Source: JACADW01 sp963747985 (GTDB lineage: Bacteria > Acidobacteriota > UBA6911). Taken from it: a stretch of 64,000 bases of DNA. The notes below the pieces were generated by a model, which was given only the letters and a program-made list of their open reading frames with translations, made no database searches and was not told the origin of the DNA. The position numbers were made by a program, and so were the translations under genes. The first letter of the stretch is position 1, and the number at the start of each line of letters is the position of its first letter. This document shows, piece after piece, positions 41,127 through 50,354 of the stretch. The stretch lies in NCBI GenBank assembly GCA_963747985.1, contig CAVVHG010000007.1:62001-126000 (forward strand), in the 5' to 3' direction.

Positions 41127-41252
41127 CGTGCCACGGATTTCACAGATTTCACGGATCCTTCGAGTGACGCGTGGGGCAACGGAAGGCCCACCCTGCGCCT
41201 CGCCGATGTTGGATATCCCGCCTTTTCCGTGGAATCCGTGCCATCCGTGGCA
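41127..41252. repeat. Inverted repeat made of a CACGGATTT-type motif
   Basis: Arms 41129-41155 and 41226-41252 are inverted copies with four mismatches. Each arm is itself a run of a 9-base motif (CACGGATTT, CACAGATTT, CACGGA). Motifs of this kind (CACAGATTTCACGGAT) recur between genes in several bacterial phyla; the mechanism of spread is unknown. The element lies between two convergent genes, so its hairpin could act as a two-way terminator. Confidence 0.6.
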
Positions 41253-41315
41253 ACGATTCCGCCACTGGTCCCGCGCGCCTGTACCGATACAGGTCCATGG
41301 TTTGAATCGCAGAGG

Positions 41316-42680
41316 CTAATAGAACCGGTAGTTTCGCGGCATGGGGACCTCCGGGAATGGGCAATCTCCCATCGTGAACTCCTTCGGGGAGTAGTCCCGC
41401 TTGGAGTTCATAGCCGCCTCCCATGTTATCTCCTGGCCGCTGTAGGCCGATTCGCGGCCCATGATGGCTGCGAGTGTGCTCTCGGCAACGGTCCTGGCCT
41501 CGTTCAGCGGTTTCCCGGCACGGATGCTTTCTATCAGGTCGATGTGCTCCTGCTCGTAGGCATCCCGCACCTGGCCCTGGAAAACCCACTCGCGTTCGCC
41601 CTGAATCCGGTTTTCACAGTTGCTTGTGCCCTTGGTCCCCCGGACTTCCGCGCCGATGCGGTCCGTGCAGCCGTCGATCTGTCGGTTCTGGCTGAAGAGG
41701 CGGGCTCCTCCGGGATACTCGTACTCGATGGCGAAGTGGTCGTAGATGTGACCGTACTCCCAGGAGGGCCGGGCCAGCCTGCCACCCATCCCATAGGCCC
41801 GCACCGGGTTGGCTCCCATGACCCAATTTACCAGGTCGATCGTGTGGATGTGTTGCTCCACGAGAATGTCGCCCGAAGCCCAGGTGAAGTAGGGCCAGTT
41901 GCGGAGTTGCCACTCCATCTGCCCCCACCCTGCTTCGCGCGGGATCACCCAGATCTCGCCGATGTTGAAGTAGGCTCGCGCTTCGACGATCTGTCCGATC
42001 GCGCCGTCATGAAGCCGCCTGACCGTCTCGATCTGGTCTGCGGAGTGGCGGCGCAGGGTTCCGGCAACAATTCCCAGGTTCTTCTTTTTGGCTATCTCCC
42101 CTGATTCGATGATGGAACGTACGCCCGGGGCGTCGACAGCGGCCGGTTTCTCCATGAAAACGTGCTTCCCGGCTTCGACTGCAGCCCGTAGTTCCCGGGG
42201 ACGGAACGCCGGAGGCGTTGCGAGAATCACGTAGTTGAGCCCCGGGACCTGGAGGAGGTTCGGACAGGCGTCGAAGCCGACGAAGCAGTGCTCGTCGCGG
42301 ATACTGGTTCCCACGGCCCGGAGCTGCGCGCGGCATTCCTCGAGACGGTCGCGGAAGAGGTCGGCCAGCGCGATGACCTCCACGTTTTCGGCTGTCGCTC
42401 TTGCTCCGGGGACGGCGTTCTCGGTGTGGTAGCCCTTTCGAGGGGGCGGATAGATGACTTCGGTCTTGGCCTGCAGGATATTCAAAGCGGCACCGGTGCC
42501 GCGGCCCCCGCATCCGACGACCCCAACCCGGATCGGTTCAGGTGCGGCGAGCCCGTATCGCGTGTTGATGAACGGGAAGGGAATTGCAGCGGCCACTCCT
42601 GCGGCCGACGATTTCTTGAGGAAGCTGCGCCTCGGCATATCCTGTCGGGCGAGTGGATCAGATGGCTTTCCGGGTGTCAT
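41316..42680 (-). CDS. Tat-exported Gfo/Idh/MocA-family oxidoreductase
   Basis: A 454-residue oxidoreductase with a Tat signal (MPRRSFLKKSSAAGVAAAIPF). Rossmann domain IRVGVVGCGGRGTGAALN, VIALADLF, YVILATPPAFR and catalytic FMEKPAAV; then LRRHSADQIE and LVEQHIHTIDLVNWVMG of the C-terminal domain. AAGGAGG sets the start at 42680. It belongs to the subgroup of long exported Gfo/Idh proteins, very like the one at 48507-49898 (both have GRGGG/GRGTG loops, FMEKP and a similar C-terminus ending near YPVP or NYRFY), so the two are probably paralogues. Substrate unknown. Confidence 0.9.
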   Translation of the reverse strand: MTPGKPSDPLARQDMPRRSFLKKSSAAGVAAAIPFPFINTRYGLAAPEPIRVGVVGCGGRGTGAALNILQAKTEVIYPPPRKGYHTENAVPGARATAENVEVIALADLFRDRLEECRAQLRAVGTSIRDEHCFVGFDACPNLLQVPGLNYVILATPPAFRPRELRAAVEAGKHVFMEKPAAVDAPGVRSIIESGEIAKKKNLGIVAGTLRRHSADQIETVRRLHDGAIGQIVEARAYFNIGEIWVIPREAGWGQMEWQLRNWPYFTWASGDILVEQHIHTIDLVNWVMGANPVRAYGMGGRLARPSWEYGHIYDHFAIEYEYPGGARLFSQNRQIDGCTDRIGAEVRGTKGTSNCENRIQGEREWVFQGQVRDAYEQEHIDLIESIRAGKPLNEARTVAESTLAAIMGRESAYSGQEITWEAAMNSKRDYSPKEFTMGDCPFPEVPMPRNYRFY

Positions 42681-43018
42681 GTCGGTTCCTCCTTCCAATG
42701 GACGGGATCAGGATTGCTCGGTGAGCCATTCTGCAGCCCATACCGCAAAATAGCCAGCGGGAAGTCCTGGGAAGTCCGGTCTTGACATTCATATCCAACT
42801 GCTGTCTTCTTTCCTCATTCGAAACGCACTTATGCTTGGGTTATCGGACCCGTTTCCGCCGCGGCTTTGACCGACAGGGGGGGTCTCCCTGTGCAAGCCG
42901 AGTACATCCGCACTGATAAGTCACTCGAGGTTACCAGGTGGAGGCTGGCTCCGCAGCGACTGGCAGCCACGGGGTAGCATCTACGACAACAATACTTAAG
43001 ACCGAATGCCCGGAGACT
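42681..43018. other. Divergent intergenic region
   Basis: A 338-base stretch between divergent genes. I see no gene, RNA or convincing promoter; a run of seven G at about 42879-42885 is the only marked feature. A GTG at 42938 opens a frame into the signalling gene, but the residues it adds are not like the family. Confidence 0.5.
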
Positions 43019-45508
43019 ATGACAATCCCCCAGGATCCACCCCGTCTCCTCCCAAAGACATCCGCTCGACGCCTTCTGGAAGCGGCTTTGGTTATCACCG
43101 CTTACTTCCTGGCAGGTAAGATCGGACTCAGCGTCCCGTTCACCAGTGGAAATGTATCTCCTGTGTGGCCTGCTGCCGGGATCGCTCTGGTTGCCCTGCT
43201 GCTGATCGGCTATCGTGTCTGGCCGGCAATAGCCCTCGGCGCTTTCCTTGTGAACTACCTCAGCCCGATCCCCCACGCAGCCGCGCTTGGGATTGCTCTC
43301 GGCAATACCGCAGGCCCGTTGACGAGTGCCTGGCTACTGCGGCGGGTCCGGGGATTTCTGCCCTCTCTCAGTCGCCTGCGGGATGTGCTCGAGTTGATCG
43401 TCTTCGGCGCTCTCGGTGGCACTGCAATAAGTGCCACGATCGGGACTTGTGCCCTGTCTGTCACCCGCGTACATCCCTGGTCGAATTTCGGATTGGCCTG
43501 GCTGATGTGGTGGCTTGGCGATGCGATGGGTGTCCTGATCGTAGCTCCGCTAGTCATGACCTTCGCCAGGCTGCTCACAATGTATCGGAAGAGCCGGCTC
43601 CTGGAACTCGTGGGGATCCTGTTTGGTGCGTTGCTCACCTGCTGCCTTATATTCAAGGATCGGTTTGGATCCAGCGCCGGATCGGACGTACTCGCATTCG
43701 GCGTTTTTCCCTTCGTGATCTGGGGGGCAATCCGATTCGAAGCTGCGGGAGCGGCGACGATCAGCGCTTTGATTTCTGCCGCGGCAGTCTGGGAAACCGC
43801 CCTCGGGTCCGGGCCATTCGTTCGTAACAACAGCCTTCAAAATGCCGCCCTCCTGCAGGCCTACCTTGCCGCCCTTGCGGTGACTGGAATGACTTTGGCT
43901 GCCGTTGTCACTGAAAAGGCAGAACTGATCCGCCAACGAACGGAACGCGAGGCACTCCGGAAGGGGGAAGAACGATACCGCGAAATTGCGGAGACCGCCA
44001 ACGAGGGCATCTGGATGCTGGACTCGCAATTGATCACTTGTTTCGTCAATCGGCGCCTGGCGGAGATGTTGGGGTACTGCGTCGATGAAATGCTCGGCAA
44101 GCAGGTCTTCGATTTCCTGTTCGAAGAGGACGTCGACCTGAGACGGGCCGGTTTGGAGCGCAGGAAAAAGGGGGTCAACGAGCAATTCGAATGCCGTTAC
44201 CGCAGGAAGGATGGCTCCGAGCTGTGGGCAAGGGTGTCGACGACCGGCTCTTTTGGCGCTGGTGGAAGATTTGAAGGCGTGCTTGCGATGGTGAGCGACA
44301 TCACCGATCAAAAGCGCGGCGAAGCCGAGCGGCGAGATGCGTTGGAGAGGGTCATGCTGCTCTCCAGAGCCGTAGAGCAGACAGCTGACAGTGTCGTCGT
44401 CACGGACAAACGAGGAATCATCGAGTACGTCAATCCGGCCTTCGAAGCCACCACCGGTTACACGAGGGAAGAAGCCTTGGGCCAGACACCGCGGATCCTC
44501 AAGTCCGGCCAGCACGATTCAAGTTTCTATAAGGGGCTTTGGGATCGCCTTCTTCAAGGACAGGCGTTCCGGGGAACGCTCGTAAATCGGAAGAAATGCG
44601 GTGAACTTTACTGGGCCGAGCAAACGATCACTCCGATAAAAGACAATGACGGCGATATCACCCACTTCGTCTCTGTGCTCAAGGACGTCTCGGAGTTGCG
44701 CAAGAAGCAGGAGCAGGAGGTGCAACTGAGCCTGGCGCGTGAAGTGCAGCAGCGGTTCTATACCGCGCCGATCTCCGTGCCCGGCTTTGATATTGCTGCC
44801 GCCGCGTACCCGGCGGATGAGACCGGAGGTGATTACTTTGATTTCATCCCGATGCCTGAGGGTCGATTCTACATTGCGATTGGTGATGCCAGCGGCCACG
44901 GGTTCGGTTCTGCACTGGTCATGGCGCTGACCCGGGCGTACGTGCGTTCGTTCGCGGCCATGAACCTGGACGTGGCTGAGATACTGACCCGTGTCAACAA
45001 CATGCTGGTGACCGACCTCGAGACCACCCGTTTCGTCACACTGCTTCTGGTGCGGCTGGATCCAGCCGGCAGGTCTCTGACCTATGCGAGCGCCGGACAT
45101 GTACCCGGTTTTGTTCTGAACAGCGACGGAGGGGTCGAGCTGCTCCTTTCGAGCTCGGGGCCTCCTTTAGGCCTTTTCCCCGGCCCCGAGTTTACGAGTG
45201 CCAAGACCTCGCTCGCGCCGCAGCAGTTCATTTTTCTTGGCACTGACGGCGTGCTGGAAGCCGCCACTGCGGATGGCATACAGTTTGGCAGTGAGCGAGT
45301 CATCGAGTACCTGCGCTCCCATCGGCTGGATCCCGCTCGCAGAATCGCCGAGGGTATCTATGAGACTGCGCGGGCTTTTGCAGGGGACGCGCCTCAGGAC
45401 GACGACATCACCTCGGTGGTTGTGAAGTTGGGAGCCCTCGACCAGCCGGAGGACCAAATAGAATCTTCGACGCAGACCGGCGCGCCTTGGCCGCGAGACC
45501 AAGTGTGA
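43019..45508 (+). CDS. MASE1-PAS-PAS-PP2C signalling phosphatase
   Basis: An 829-residue membrane sensor. Residues about 20-300 are a MASE1 domain with eight or so helices (AGKIGLSVPFTSGNVSPVWPAAGIA is typical). Two PAS domains follow (about 330-440 and 450-570), then a SpoIIE/RsbU-type PP2C phosphatase (about 590-800). Its metal-binding acids are in place: ETGGDYFD, AIGDASGHG, GTDGVLEA and DDDITSVVV. It would dephosphorylate a STAS-type antagonist when the membrane or PAS sensors are triggered. No sigma or anti-sigma gene is adjacent; the nearest STAS gene is the one at 11381-11656. Start ATG 43019 has GGAG nearby. The sigma-54 activator at 45589 follows on the same strand. Confidence 0.9.
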   Translation: MTIPQDPPRLLPKTSARRLLEAALVITAYFLAGKIGLSVPFTSGNVSPVWPAAGIALVALLLIGYRVWPAIALGAFLVNYLSPIPHAAALGIALGNTAGPLTSAWLLRRVRGFLPSLSRLRDVLELIVFGALGGTAISATIGTCALSVTRVHPWSNFGLAWLMWWLGDAMGVLIVAPLVMTFARLLTMYRKSRLLELVGILFGALLTCCLIFKDRFGSSAGSDVLAFGVFPFVIWGAIRFEAAGAATISALISAAAVWETALGSGPFVRNNSLQNAALLQAYLAALAVTGMTLAAVVTEKAELIRQRTEREALRKGEERYREIAETANEGIWMLDSQLITCFVNRRLAEMLGYCVDEMLGKQVFDFLFEEDVDLRRAGLERRKKGVNEQFECRYRRKDGSELWARVSTTGSFGAGGRFEGVLAMVSDITDQKRGEAERRDALERVMLLSRAVEQTADSVVVTDKRGIIEYVNPAFEATTGYTREEALGQTPRILKSGQHDSSFYKGLWDRLLQGQAFRGTLVNRKKCGELYWAEQTITPIKDNDGDITHFVSVLKDVSELRKKQEQEVQLSLAREVQQRFYTAPISVPGFDIAAAAYPADETGGDYFDFIPMPEGRFYIAIGDASGHGFGSALVMALTRAYVRSFAAMNLDVAEILTRVNNMLVTDLETTRFVTLLLVRLDPAGRSLTYASAGHVPGFVLNSDGGVELLLSSSGPPLGLFPGPEFTSAKTSLAPQQFIFLGTDGVLEAATADGIQFGSERVIEYLRSHRLDPARRIAEGIYETARAFAGDAPQDDDITSVVVKLGALDQPEDQIESSTQTGAPWPRDQV

Positions 45509-45544
45509 TGTTGCCGACACTCCTGTCAGAGGTCCGATTCCCAA

Positions 45545-45553
45545 TGATATAAT
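45545..45553 (+). promoter_or_regulatory. Extended -10 promoter of the receiver-sigma-54 activator gene
   Basis: TGATATAAT is a perfect extended -10 (TGn then TATAAT), about 30 bases before the TTG start at 45589. No good -35 is visible, as is usual for extended -10 promoters. It lies in the 80-base gap after the signalling phosphatase gene. Confidence 0.6.
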
Positions 45554-45588
45554 GTGATCCTGCGCAGCTGTCTCCCGCAGGAGGGGCA

Positions 45589-47829
45589 TTGGAATCGACC
45601 GCGGTAGAGGGATCCGACAAGAAGTGTACCGTCCTGAATGTGGACGACAGCAGGGACTCCTTGCGCATCAAGACTGTCACGCTGAGGCGTGCCGGGTTCG
45701 CGGTTATCGAAGCCGAAACGGGCAGAGAGGCCCTTGAGCTCGTGTCCGGGTCCAAGCCCGATGTCGTTCTGCTCGACATCAACCTGCCCGACCTGAGCGG
45801 ATACGAGGTCTGCCGACGGATCAGGACGAACCCTGCTATCGCATCCACCTTGATTATTCAGATCTCGGCCTGTTTTACCGAAGGTTCGGACAAGGTCAAG
45901 GGATTGGACGGAGGTGCCGACGGCTACCTGACCTCTCCGGTAGAGCCTCCGCTGCTGGTAGCCACGATAAAGTCCCTCATGCGCGTTCGGGACGTCGAAG
46001 GAGTCCGGAACCCGCTTTTCCAGTACTGGCAGGCGGCATTCGACGCGGTCGTGGATGGCATCGCCCTGTTGGATCACGAGGGGGCAATCACCCGGTGCAA
46101 TGCCGCGTGTGAATCGCTGCTGGGCAAAGCCCAGGGAGCCCTGACCGGGCAGATCCTCCCCGGGCTGCTGACCGAGGGTTCTCCCGATGCCGGATCCGCT
46201 CCCGCCCCGATCAACCTCAAGAGTCGGAGTCGTCAGTCCGTCGAAATCGCCCGGTCCCGAAGGTGGTTAAAGGTCACGTCGGACCCGGTCATAAACGCCG
46301 AAGGCCGGCTGCTGGGAACGGTATGTATCCTCAGCGACATCACCGACCGCAAGAACCTGGAGGCGTCGCTGCAGCGCTTCCAGCATCTCTCGGAGCCGAC
46401 GGATGCGGTCTACCTCGTGATTCGTCCCGACGGGAAGATACTGGACGCCAATAAGGCAGCGGTGTCCGTGTACGGATTTTCGCGCGAGGAATTGCTCTCC
46501 CGAAATGTTCGCGATCTCTTCGCGAAACCTCAGACCACTCCGGCAGGTATCAGTGCGGTGCTCAAGGATTGCGGGGGCATCTACCACGAAATGATGCACC
46601 GCCGCAAGGATGGCTCCACGGTCAAAGTCGAAATGTGCTCGAAATACACCGCACTCGCGGGAGCCGATGCTTTTGTGACTATCGTGCGCGAGCAGGGTGC
46701 CCGGCCTCTTGACGGGCAGGACAGCGCCGGTCGGGCGCTGGGAGTATGCAGTCAAACCCACATGCCTGCCCAGCACTGCCGGTCCCGTGCCGCCGTGGAG
46801 GAACTGTACCTTTTCGGAGACCACTCCCCATCCCCGGATTCGGCGAAGTACGAACTGGGTGAGCTGGAGAGCTTCAATCGGCAGATGCAGGGGATATTGA
46901 AAGTGCTCCCTCAGATTTCGACCAGCAACTGTACGGTTCTGCTCCAGGGCGAGACCGGAACAGGCAAGGAGTTGCTGGCACAAACCGTGCACAGCCTGAG
47001 TCCTCGGGCTGCAAGGCCGATGATCGTCGTCAACTGCGCCACCCTGCCCGACAGCCTGCTGGAGTCGGAACTGTTCGGATATCGTGCTGGCGCTTTCACC
47101 GGCGCCTCCAAAGACAAGGCGGGACTGTTCACGCTGGCGGGCGAAGGAACGATTTTCCTGGACGAAATCGGGGACCTGAGCCCTCTGCTGCAGACCAAGT
47201 TACTGCGTGTCCTGCAGGAGAAGACTTACCTGCCTCTGGGCAGCACGGTGCCGGAGAAGACGGCGGCCAGATTCATCACAGCCACCAACCGCCCGCTGTC
47301 GACGCTGGTGAAGGAGGGCCGGTTTCGTTCGGACCTTTACTATCGCATCAACGTTGTCACACTCGAATTGCCGCCGTTGAGGGAACGCAGGGAGGATATG
47401 GCCCTGCTGGTTGAGCGGATCATCAGGAATTTCAACCTCGAGTACGGTAAACAGATAACAGGCGTCAGCAGCGAAGTGATGGCTGTGCTGCAATCCCACG
47501 AGTTTCCGGGGAACATACGCGAGCTGATAAATATCCTGGAACACGCCTATGTTCTTTGCACGATGCCGGTGATCGAGCCGCATCATCTTCCCGCATACTT
47601 GACCGGGATTCCTGCCGGGCCGGGTCAGAGCGGGACCGGAAGCCCGGATTTGAGGAGTATGGAGATCCGCGCGATAACGGAAGGGCTCGAGCGCAACCGG
47701 TATAACCGCCTGGCTACTGCGCGCGAACTCGGAATTCACAAGAGCACGCTGTTTCGAAAGCTCAAGGATTTGGGTATTGAATTGCCCCGCGTGGACGGCC
47801 GATCGAGCAGAAAAAAAGCGCGGGGGTGA
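45589..47829 (+). CDS. Receiver-PAS-PAS sigma-54-dependent response regulator
   Basis: A 746-residue NtrC-like regulator starting at TTG with AGGAGGGG just ahead. Receiver domain residues 12-130 with acidic pair D19-D20 and phosphoacceptor Asp63 (VVLLDINLP); the conserved Lys of the TKP motif is replaced by Ser (TSPVEP, residue 116), so switching may differ. Two PAS domains occupy about 145-260 and 265-375. The AAA+ domain has GETGTGKE, GAFTGA, FLDEIGDL and FRSDLYYRI, and the C-terminus has a Fis HTH (ATARELGIHKSTLFRKLKDLG). It should activate sigma-54 promoters elsewhere. No histidine kinase is adjacent; the neighbour upstream is a PP2C-type phosphatase. Confidence 0.9.
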   Translation: MESTAVEGSDKKCTVLNVDDSRDSLRIKTVTLRRAGFAVIEAETGREALELVSGSKPDVVLLDINLPDLSGYEVCRRIRTNPAIASTLIIQISACFTEGSDKVKGLDGGADGYLTSPVEPPLLVATIKSLMRVRDVEGVRNPLFQYWQAAFDAVVDGIALLDHEGAITRCNAACESLLGKAQGALTGQILPGLLTEGSPDAGSAPAPINLKSRSRQSVEIARSRRWLKVTSDPVINAEGRLLGTVCILSDITDRKNLEASLQRFQHLSEPTDAVYLVIRPDGKILDANKAAVSVYGFSREELLSRNVRDLFAKPQTTPAGISAVLKDCGGIYHEMMHRRKDGSTVKVEMCSKYTALAGADAFVTIVREQGARPLDGQDSAGRALGVCSQTHMPAQHCRSRAAVEELYLFGDHSPSPDSAKYELGELESFNRQMQGILKVLPQISTSNCTVLLQGETGTGKELLAQTVHSLSPRAARPMIVVNCATLPDSLLESELFGYRAGAFTGASKDKAGLFTLAGEGTIFLDEIGDLSPLLQTKLLRVLQEKTYLPLGSTVPEKTAARFITATNRPLSTLVKEGRFRSDLYYRINVVTLELPPLRERREDMALLVERIIRNFNLEYGKQITGVSSEVMAVLQSHEFPGNIRELINILEHAYVLCTMPVIEPHHLPAYLTGIPAGPGQSGTGSPDLRSMEIRAITEGLERNRYNRLATARELGIHKSTLFRKLKDLGIELPRVDGRSSRKKARG

Positions 47830-47927
47830 AACACCGCTTCGTGAGGCGCGAATCAGAGCACGCCTTCGAGGTTCGGTATCATGGTGGCAAAGCGACGCGC
47901 TCATGGTGTTTTCCACGTGGAGACGCA

Positions 47928-48437
47928 ATGCATCGACATCGACTGAAGTTCGCTCTCTGGACGCCGCTCTTCTTTGCATGGCACCTTGTCCCCGCCTCGG
48001 CGCAGGGGCCTGCGATAGTCCCTGAGGAGGAACTGCCGCGCGTCGTGCCGACCGGCTTCTACTACGAAGGGCAAGTCGCGCCCACGCAAATGCGGAACGC
48101 GGCGGCTGTCCGGATCCGTGAGAAGAAGCACGTGATCGCGGCACTGGTGGACAACTCGGGATATGCCACCGAGACGCGCGATAAGATTGAGGGTTTCTGG
48201 GCTACCGACGTGCCGGTGCGGATCGGCGGAAGGAATCTGGCGGTTGGGGTCTATCCGTTTGGAGTGACCCGGGACGGGGTGCTGAATGTCTATGATCTCG
48301 CCGGTGCGCTCCGTTTTTCAGTCAAAACCACCCGGGATGCCGTCCTCCAAAATCCCCGCCCCCTGGCCATGATAATGGCCGGCGACGGAGTCCGTCTCTA
48401 CAGGGGCCGCAACTACGTTCTGGTGGAGCTTCGGTAA
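47928..48437 (+). CDS. Secreted protein of unknown function
   Basis: A 169-residue exported protein. GGAG lies six bases before the ATG at 47928; residues 1-25 form a signal peptide ending ASAQG. The mature chain has patterned beta strands (VVPTGFYYEGQVAPTQMRNAAAVR, HVIAALVDNSGYA, LAVGVYPFGVTR) and ends VRLYRGRNYVLVELR. I do not recognise the family. The pattern resembles small beta-barrel carriers. It lies 98 bases after the sigma-54 regulator and 69 before a Gfo/Idh gene, and no promoter is obvious in either gap. Confidence 0.65.
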   Translation: MHRHRLKFALWTPLFFAWHLVPASAQGPAIVPEEELPRVVPTGFYYEGQVAPTQMRNAAAVRIREKKHVIAALVDNSGYATETRDKIEGFWATDVPVRIGGRNLAVGVYPFGVTRDGVLNVYDLAGALRFSVKTTRDAVLQNPRPLAMIMAGDGVRLYRGRNYVLVELR

Positions 48438-48506
48438 GCCGGCTGTCGCCGGAAAAGCGCCAACTCATATCGGTCATACCACGTATGGATCAGAAAGGGC
48501 AAAGTT

Positions 48507-49898
48507 ATGAATGATCCCACTCATGCTCAGACGACGCGTCGTGAATTCATCAAGACCACGGGCACATTAGCTGCCGCCTCCGCGCTGGCTGGTGTCGCCA
48601 TCCCGCGCGTGCACGCAGCCGGCAGCGACATGATCCAGGTGGCGCTGATCGGCGCAGGCGGGCGCGGCGGGGGAGCAGCTCAGAACGCGTTGGCTGTCAA
48701 GCGCGGCCCCATCAAGCTCGTCGCCGTCGCCGACGTATTCGGCGAGCGGATGCAAAAGACGATGAGCGGGTTGCAGCAGAAGTGCGGCAGCCAGATGGAC
48801 GTGCCACCGGAACGTCAGTTCCTCGGTTTCGACTCATACAGGAACGCCATGGACTGCCTGAAGCCGGGTGATATCGCGATCTTCGCCACACCGCCTGCGT
48901 TTCGCTGGGTGCACTTCTCTTACGCGATCGAGAAGGGACTCAACGTCTTCATGGAGAAGCCGGTGACGGCGGACGGCCCTACCAGCAAGCGCATGCTCGA
49001 GCTGGCGGAAGACGCCTCGGGGAAGAACCTCAAGGTGGGAGTGGGATTGATGTCGCGCCACAGCAGGGCGCTTCAGGAGCTGGCCAACCGTGTTCACGAC
49101 GGCGCCATCGGCGACATCATCCTTCAACGCGGCTACCGCATGCATGGCCCCGGCGGGTACTTCTCCTCTCTGCCAAAACCGGCCGGCATCAGCGACCTGC
49201 TCTACCAGGTGCAGCGCTTCCACAGTTTCATCTGGGCGAGCGGCGGCTGCTTCAGCGACTTCTACATCCACCTTATCGATCATCTCGGCTGGATGAAGAA
49301 CGCCTGGCCGGTCAAAGCCCAGGCTCTGGGAGGCCGCGAATACAAGCTGAGCCCGGAGGGCATTGCCTACGTCGACCAGAACTTCGACGTCTATTCTGTG
49401 GAGTACACGTACGCCGACGGGACCAAGTTCTATTTCGACGGGCGGACTATCGCAGGCTGCCAGCAGATCTACGCCAGCTATCTGCACGGTACCAAAGGGA
49501 TGGGGATCGCCTCCAAGAGCGGAGACTGCGGTATGCCTTCCGGCCTGTACAAGAGTCAATCACCGTTGCCTGCGGACATGCTCTGGGAATCCGAGGTCAG
49601 CGAGGACGAGAAGAACCCGTATCAGAACGAATGGAACGACCTCGTTGATGCCATACGCGATGACAAACCGTATAACGAGGTGAAGCGCGGCGTCGAAGCG
49701 AGCCTCGTGACCAGCATGGGGCGCATGGCTGCCCACACCGGCAGGGAAGTGAGCTTCGAGGAAATGCTGAACTGCGAACACGAGATGGCGCCGGGCCTGG
49801 ACAAGTTGACGATCGATTCGCCGGCCCCACTGCTCCCGGATGCCAACGGGCGCTATCCCGTCCCGCAGCCCGGCATCGTCACGGACCGCGAATACTGA
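48507..49898 (+). CDS. Tat-exported Gfo/Idh/MocA-family oxidoreductase
   Basis: A 463-residue oxidoreductase with a Tat signal (TTRREFIKTTGTLAAASALAG). Rossmann segment IQVALIGAGGRGGGAAQNAL, VAVADVFGER, IAIFATPPAFRWVH and catalytic FMEKPVTA; the C-terminal domain has FIWASGGCFSDFYIHLIDH. AAAGGG is nine bases before the ATG. It is close in layout to the protein at 41316-42680 and is probably a paralogue. A strong hairpin terminator follows at 49917-49943, so the transcription unit ends here. Substrate unknown; a periplasmic sugar oxidoreductase is expected. Confidence 0.9.
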   Translation: MNDPTHAQTTRREFIKTTGTLAAASALAGVAIPRVHAAGSDMIQVALIGAGGRGGGAAQNALAVKRGPIKLVAVADVFGERMQKTMSGLQQKCGSQMDVPPERQFLGFDSYRNAMDCLKPGDIAIFATPPAFRWVHFSYAIEKGLNVFMEKPVTADGPTSKRMLELAEDASGKNLKVGVGLMSRHSRALQELANRVHDGAIGDIILQRGYRMHGPGGYFSSLPKPAGISDLLYQVQRFHSFIWASGGCFSDFYIHLIDHLGWMKNAWPVKAQALGGREYKLSPEGIAYVDQNFDVYSVEYTYADGTKFYFDGRTIAGCQQIYASYLHGTKGMGIASKSGDCGMPSGLYKSQSPLPADMLWESEVSEDEKNPYQNEWNDLVDAIRDDKPYNEVKRGVEASLVTSMGRMAAHTGREVSFEEMLNCEHEMAPGLDKLTIDSPAPLLPDANGRYPVPQPGIVTDREY

Positions 49899-49916
49899 GT
49901 GGGATAGCCGGTTGTT

Positions 49917-49943
49917 CCCGCCACTGCACGTGGGGCGGGTTTT
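49917..49943 (+). terminator. Rho-independent terminator after the Gfo/Idh gene
   Basis: CCCGCC pairs with GGCGGG around a short inner stem and loop, directly followed by TTTT. It lies 19 bases after the stop codon at 49898. Confidence 0.7.
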
Positions 49944-49999
49944 CACCGACGGATCTCCAGGAGTCACCGCAGACTCGAATAGGGCAGATCCATGATCAG

Positions 50000-50240
50000 A
50001 TGGGCATGATCGCGTTTCCAAGTGCAGCCCTGGCTCTGCCGCTCTTGTCTTTCCCTATGCGCTGGGAGAGGAGTTGGCGGTCAGCGCGGCGCGCCGCGGT
50101 CGGTTTGTCCCTGGTCGCGGTCGGCTGTTTCCTGACGGTGTTCTGGCTTGAGGGATAAGGCTCGCCGGCCTGTCCCAGCGCATGTTTCTTGCCACGACGC
50201 CGGCGTGGATGTTCATTCTCGGCAGGAAATTGCCAGCGGC
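50000..50240 (+). pseudogene. Frameshifted C-terminal remnant of a DUF998-type membrane protein
   Basis: Frame one (50000-50158) encodes FPSAALALPLLSFPMRWERS, RW-rich and hydrophobic, then VAVGCFLTVFWLEG and a stop. A second frame, opening at about the same place, continues as LAGLSQRMFLATTPAWMFILG. Joined by one frameshift near 50155 they give the last helices of DUF998-like proteins (pattern GLxQRxFLxxxxxWM). The N-terminal helices are missing. This and the next remnant make 49944-50640 a stretch of dead genes. Confidence 0.5.
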
Positions 50241-50354
50241 CGCCCCGCCCAGCCCTCGGCCAGGTTCAAAGGATCAGCAGTCCCCAAGCCAGCGCAGCGC
50301 TCCGACGTGCGACGGCTCCTTGTCACGGGGAGCGGCCTGTGTGACAGTTAGTGT

